12,104 bases of DNA from Helicobacteraceae bacterium UBA6016 (GTDB taxonomy: Bacteria; Campylobacterota; Campylobacteria; Campylobacterales; UBA6016), in NCBI GenBank assembly GCA_002428055.1, contig DIZY01000026.1, positions 1 through 12,104 of the forward strand, given 5' to 3'. Below are positions 12,021 to 12,104 of the stretch, in pieces. A program made the position numbers and the translations under genes. Position 1 is the first letter of the stretch. Every line of letters starts with the position of its first letter. The notes beneath the pieces are model-generated. The model saw only the letters and a list, made by a program, of their open reading frames with translations, was not told the DNA's origin and made no database searches.

Positions 12021-12104
12021 TTAAGGCAAAAACTTAATCGCAGCAATAACGATACCGCCAACACTTATTGTAGTTGCAAATGACCATATCATAAAACGAT
12101 CCAT
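12021..12104 (-). CDS. Micro-gene of a fourth cassette, at window edge
   Basis: From an ATG formed by the last three bases of the window the frame has 27 codons plus TAA. It has a short start (MDRFMIWS), one hydrophobic segment (FATTISVGGIVIAAI) and a KFLP end. An internal ATG at 12092 is an alternative start, and the frame could also extend beyond the window. Its place, directly before a spacer repeat, and its single-TM form match the micro-genes of cassettes 1–3, so a two-TM gene should lie just outside. A small GACCC/GGGTC inverted repeat (12010–12020) follows the stop. Confidence 0.4.
   Translation of the reverse strand: MDRFMIWSFATTISVGGIVIAAIKFLP

Noticed and set aside
10442..12104. 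Integron-type cassette array with attC sites
   Set aside because: The cassette layout invites it, but I see no consistent RYYYAAC/GTTRRRY core pair in the four spacers and no integrase in the window; CTAACG near 11029 occurs only in copy B.

Overview
The window looks like a chromosomal segment of a Campylobacterota (epsilonproteobacterial) organism. The gene order flhF–flhG–two-TM protein–fliA–fliM–fliY matches what I remember of Campylobacter jejuni (Cj0064c to Cj0059c). The pair hemN plus a GlpC-like Fe-S protein matches Helicobacter pylori (HP0665–HP0666). These comparisons are from memory; I cannot name a genus.

Region 1 (1–4530, + strand) is a tightly packed flagellar operon. It holds the 3' two thirds of flhF, flhG, a small membrane protein, the flagellar sigma factor fliA, and the switch genes fliM and fliY. 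FlhF and FlhG set flagellar site and number, FliA transcribes late flagellar genes, and FliM/FliY form the rotor switch.

Region 2 (4582–8759, + strand) is a housekeeping operon of five genes: hemN, a GlpC/GlcF-like Fe-S protein, lgt, a SAM methyltransferase, and a 38-codon lipoprotein gene. Each of the four junctions is a 4-nt ATGA overlap, so translation is probably coupled throughout. yjdM (8810–9148) follows under what looks like its own promoter.

Region 3 (9183–10293, - strand) holds two toxin-antitoxin modules head to tail. A Phd-like antitoxin and PIN-domain toxin are intact, with a good promoter and palindromes over the -10. Upstream on the same strand is a small antitoxin-like gene followed by a RelE/ParE-like toxin relic. 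The relic has one frameshift and loses its C-terminus just where the promoter of the Phd/PIN module starts.

Region 4 (about 10440–12104) is the most unusual part. It is a tandem array of cassettes on the - strand, three complete and one cut by the window edge. Each complete cassette has an extended -10 promoter, a gene for a protein of about 84 residues with two membrane segments, and a micro-gene of 30–34 codons for a single membrane segment. The promoter form is TGnTATAAT, six bases, then ATG, which predicts leaderless mRNA. Cassettes are separated by copies of a roughly 80–100 bp spacer repeat ending in a hairpin, usually with the core GTGCCTGACAC. Two copies share 66 identical bases. I do not recognise the family or its function; it sits directly beside the toxin-antitoxin modules and runs off the window end.
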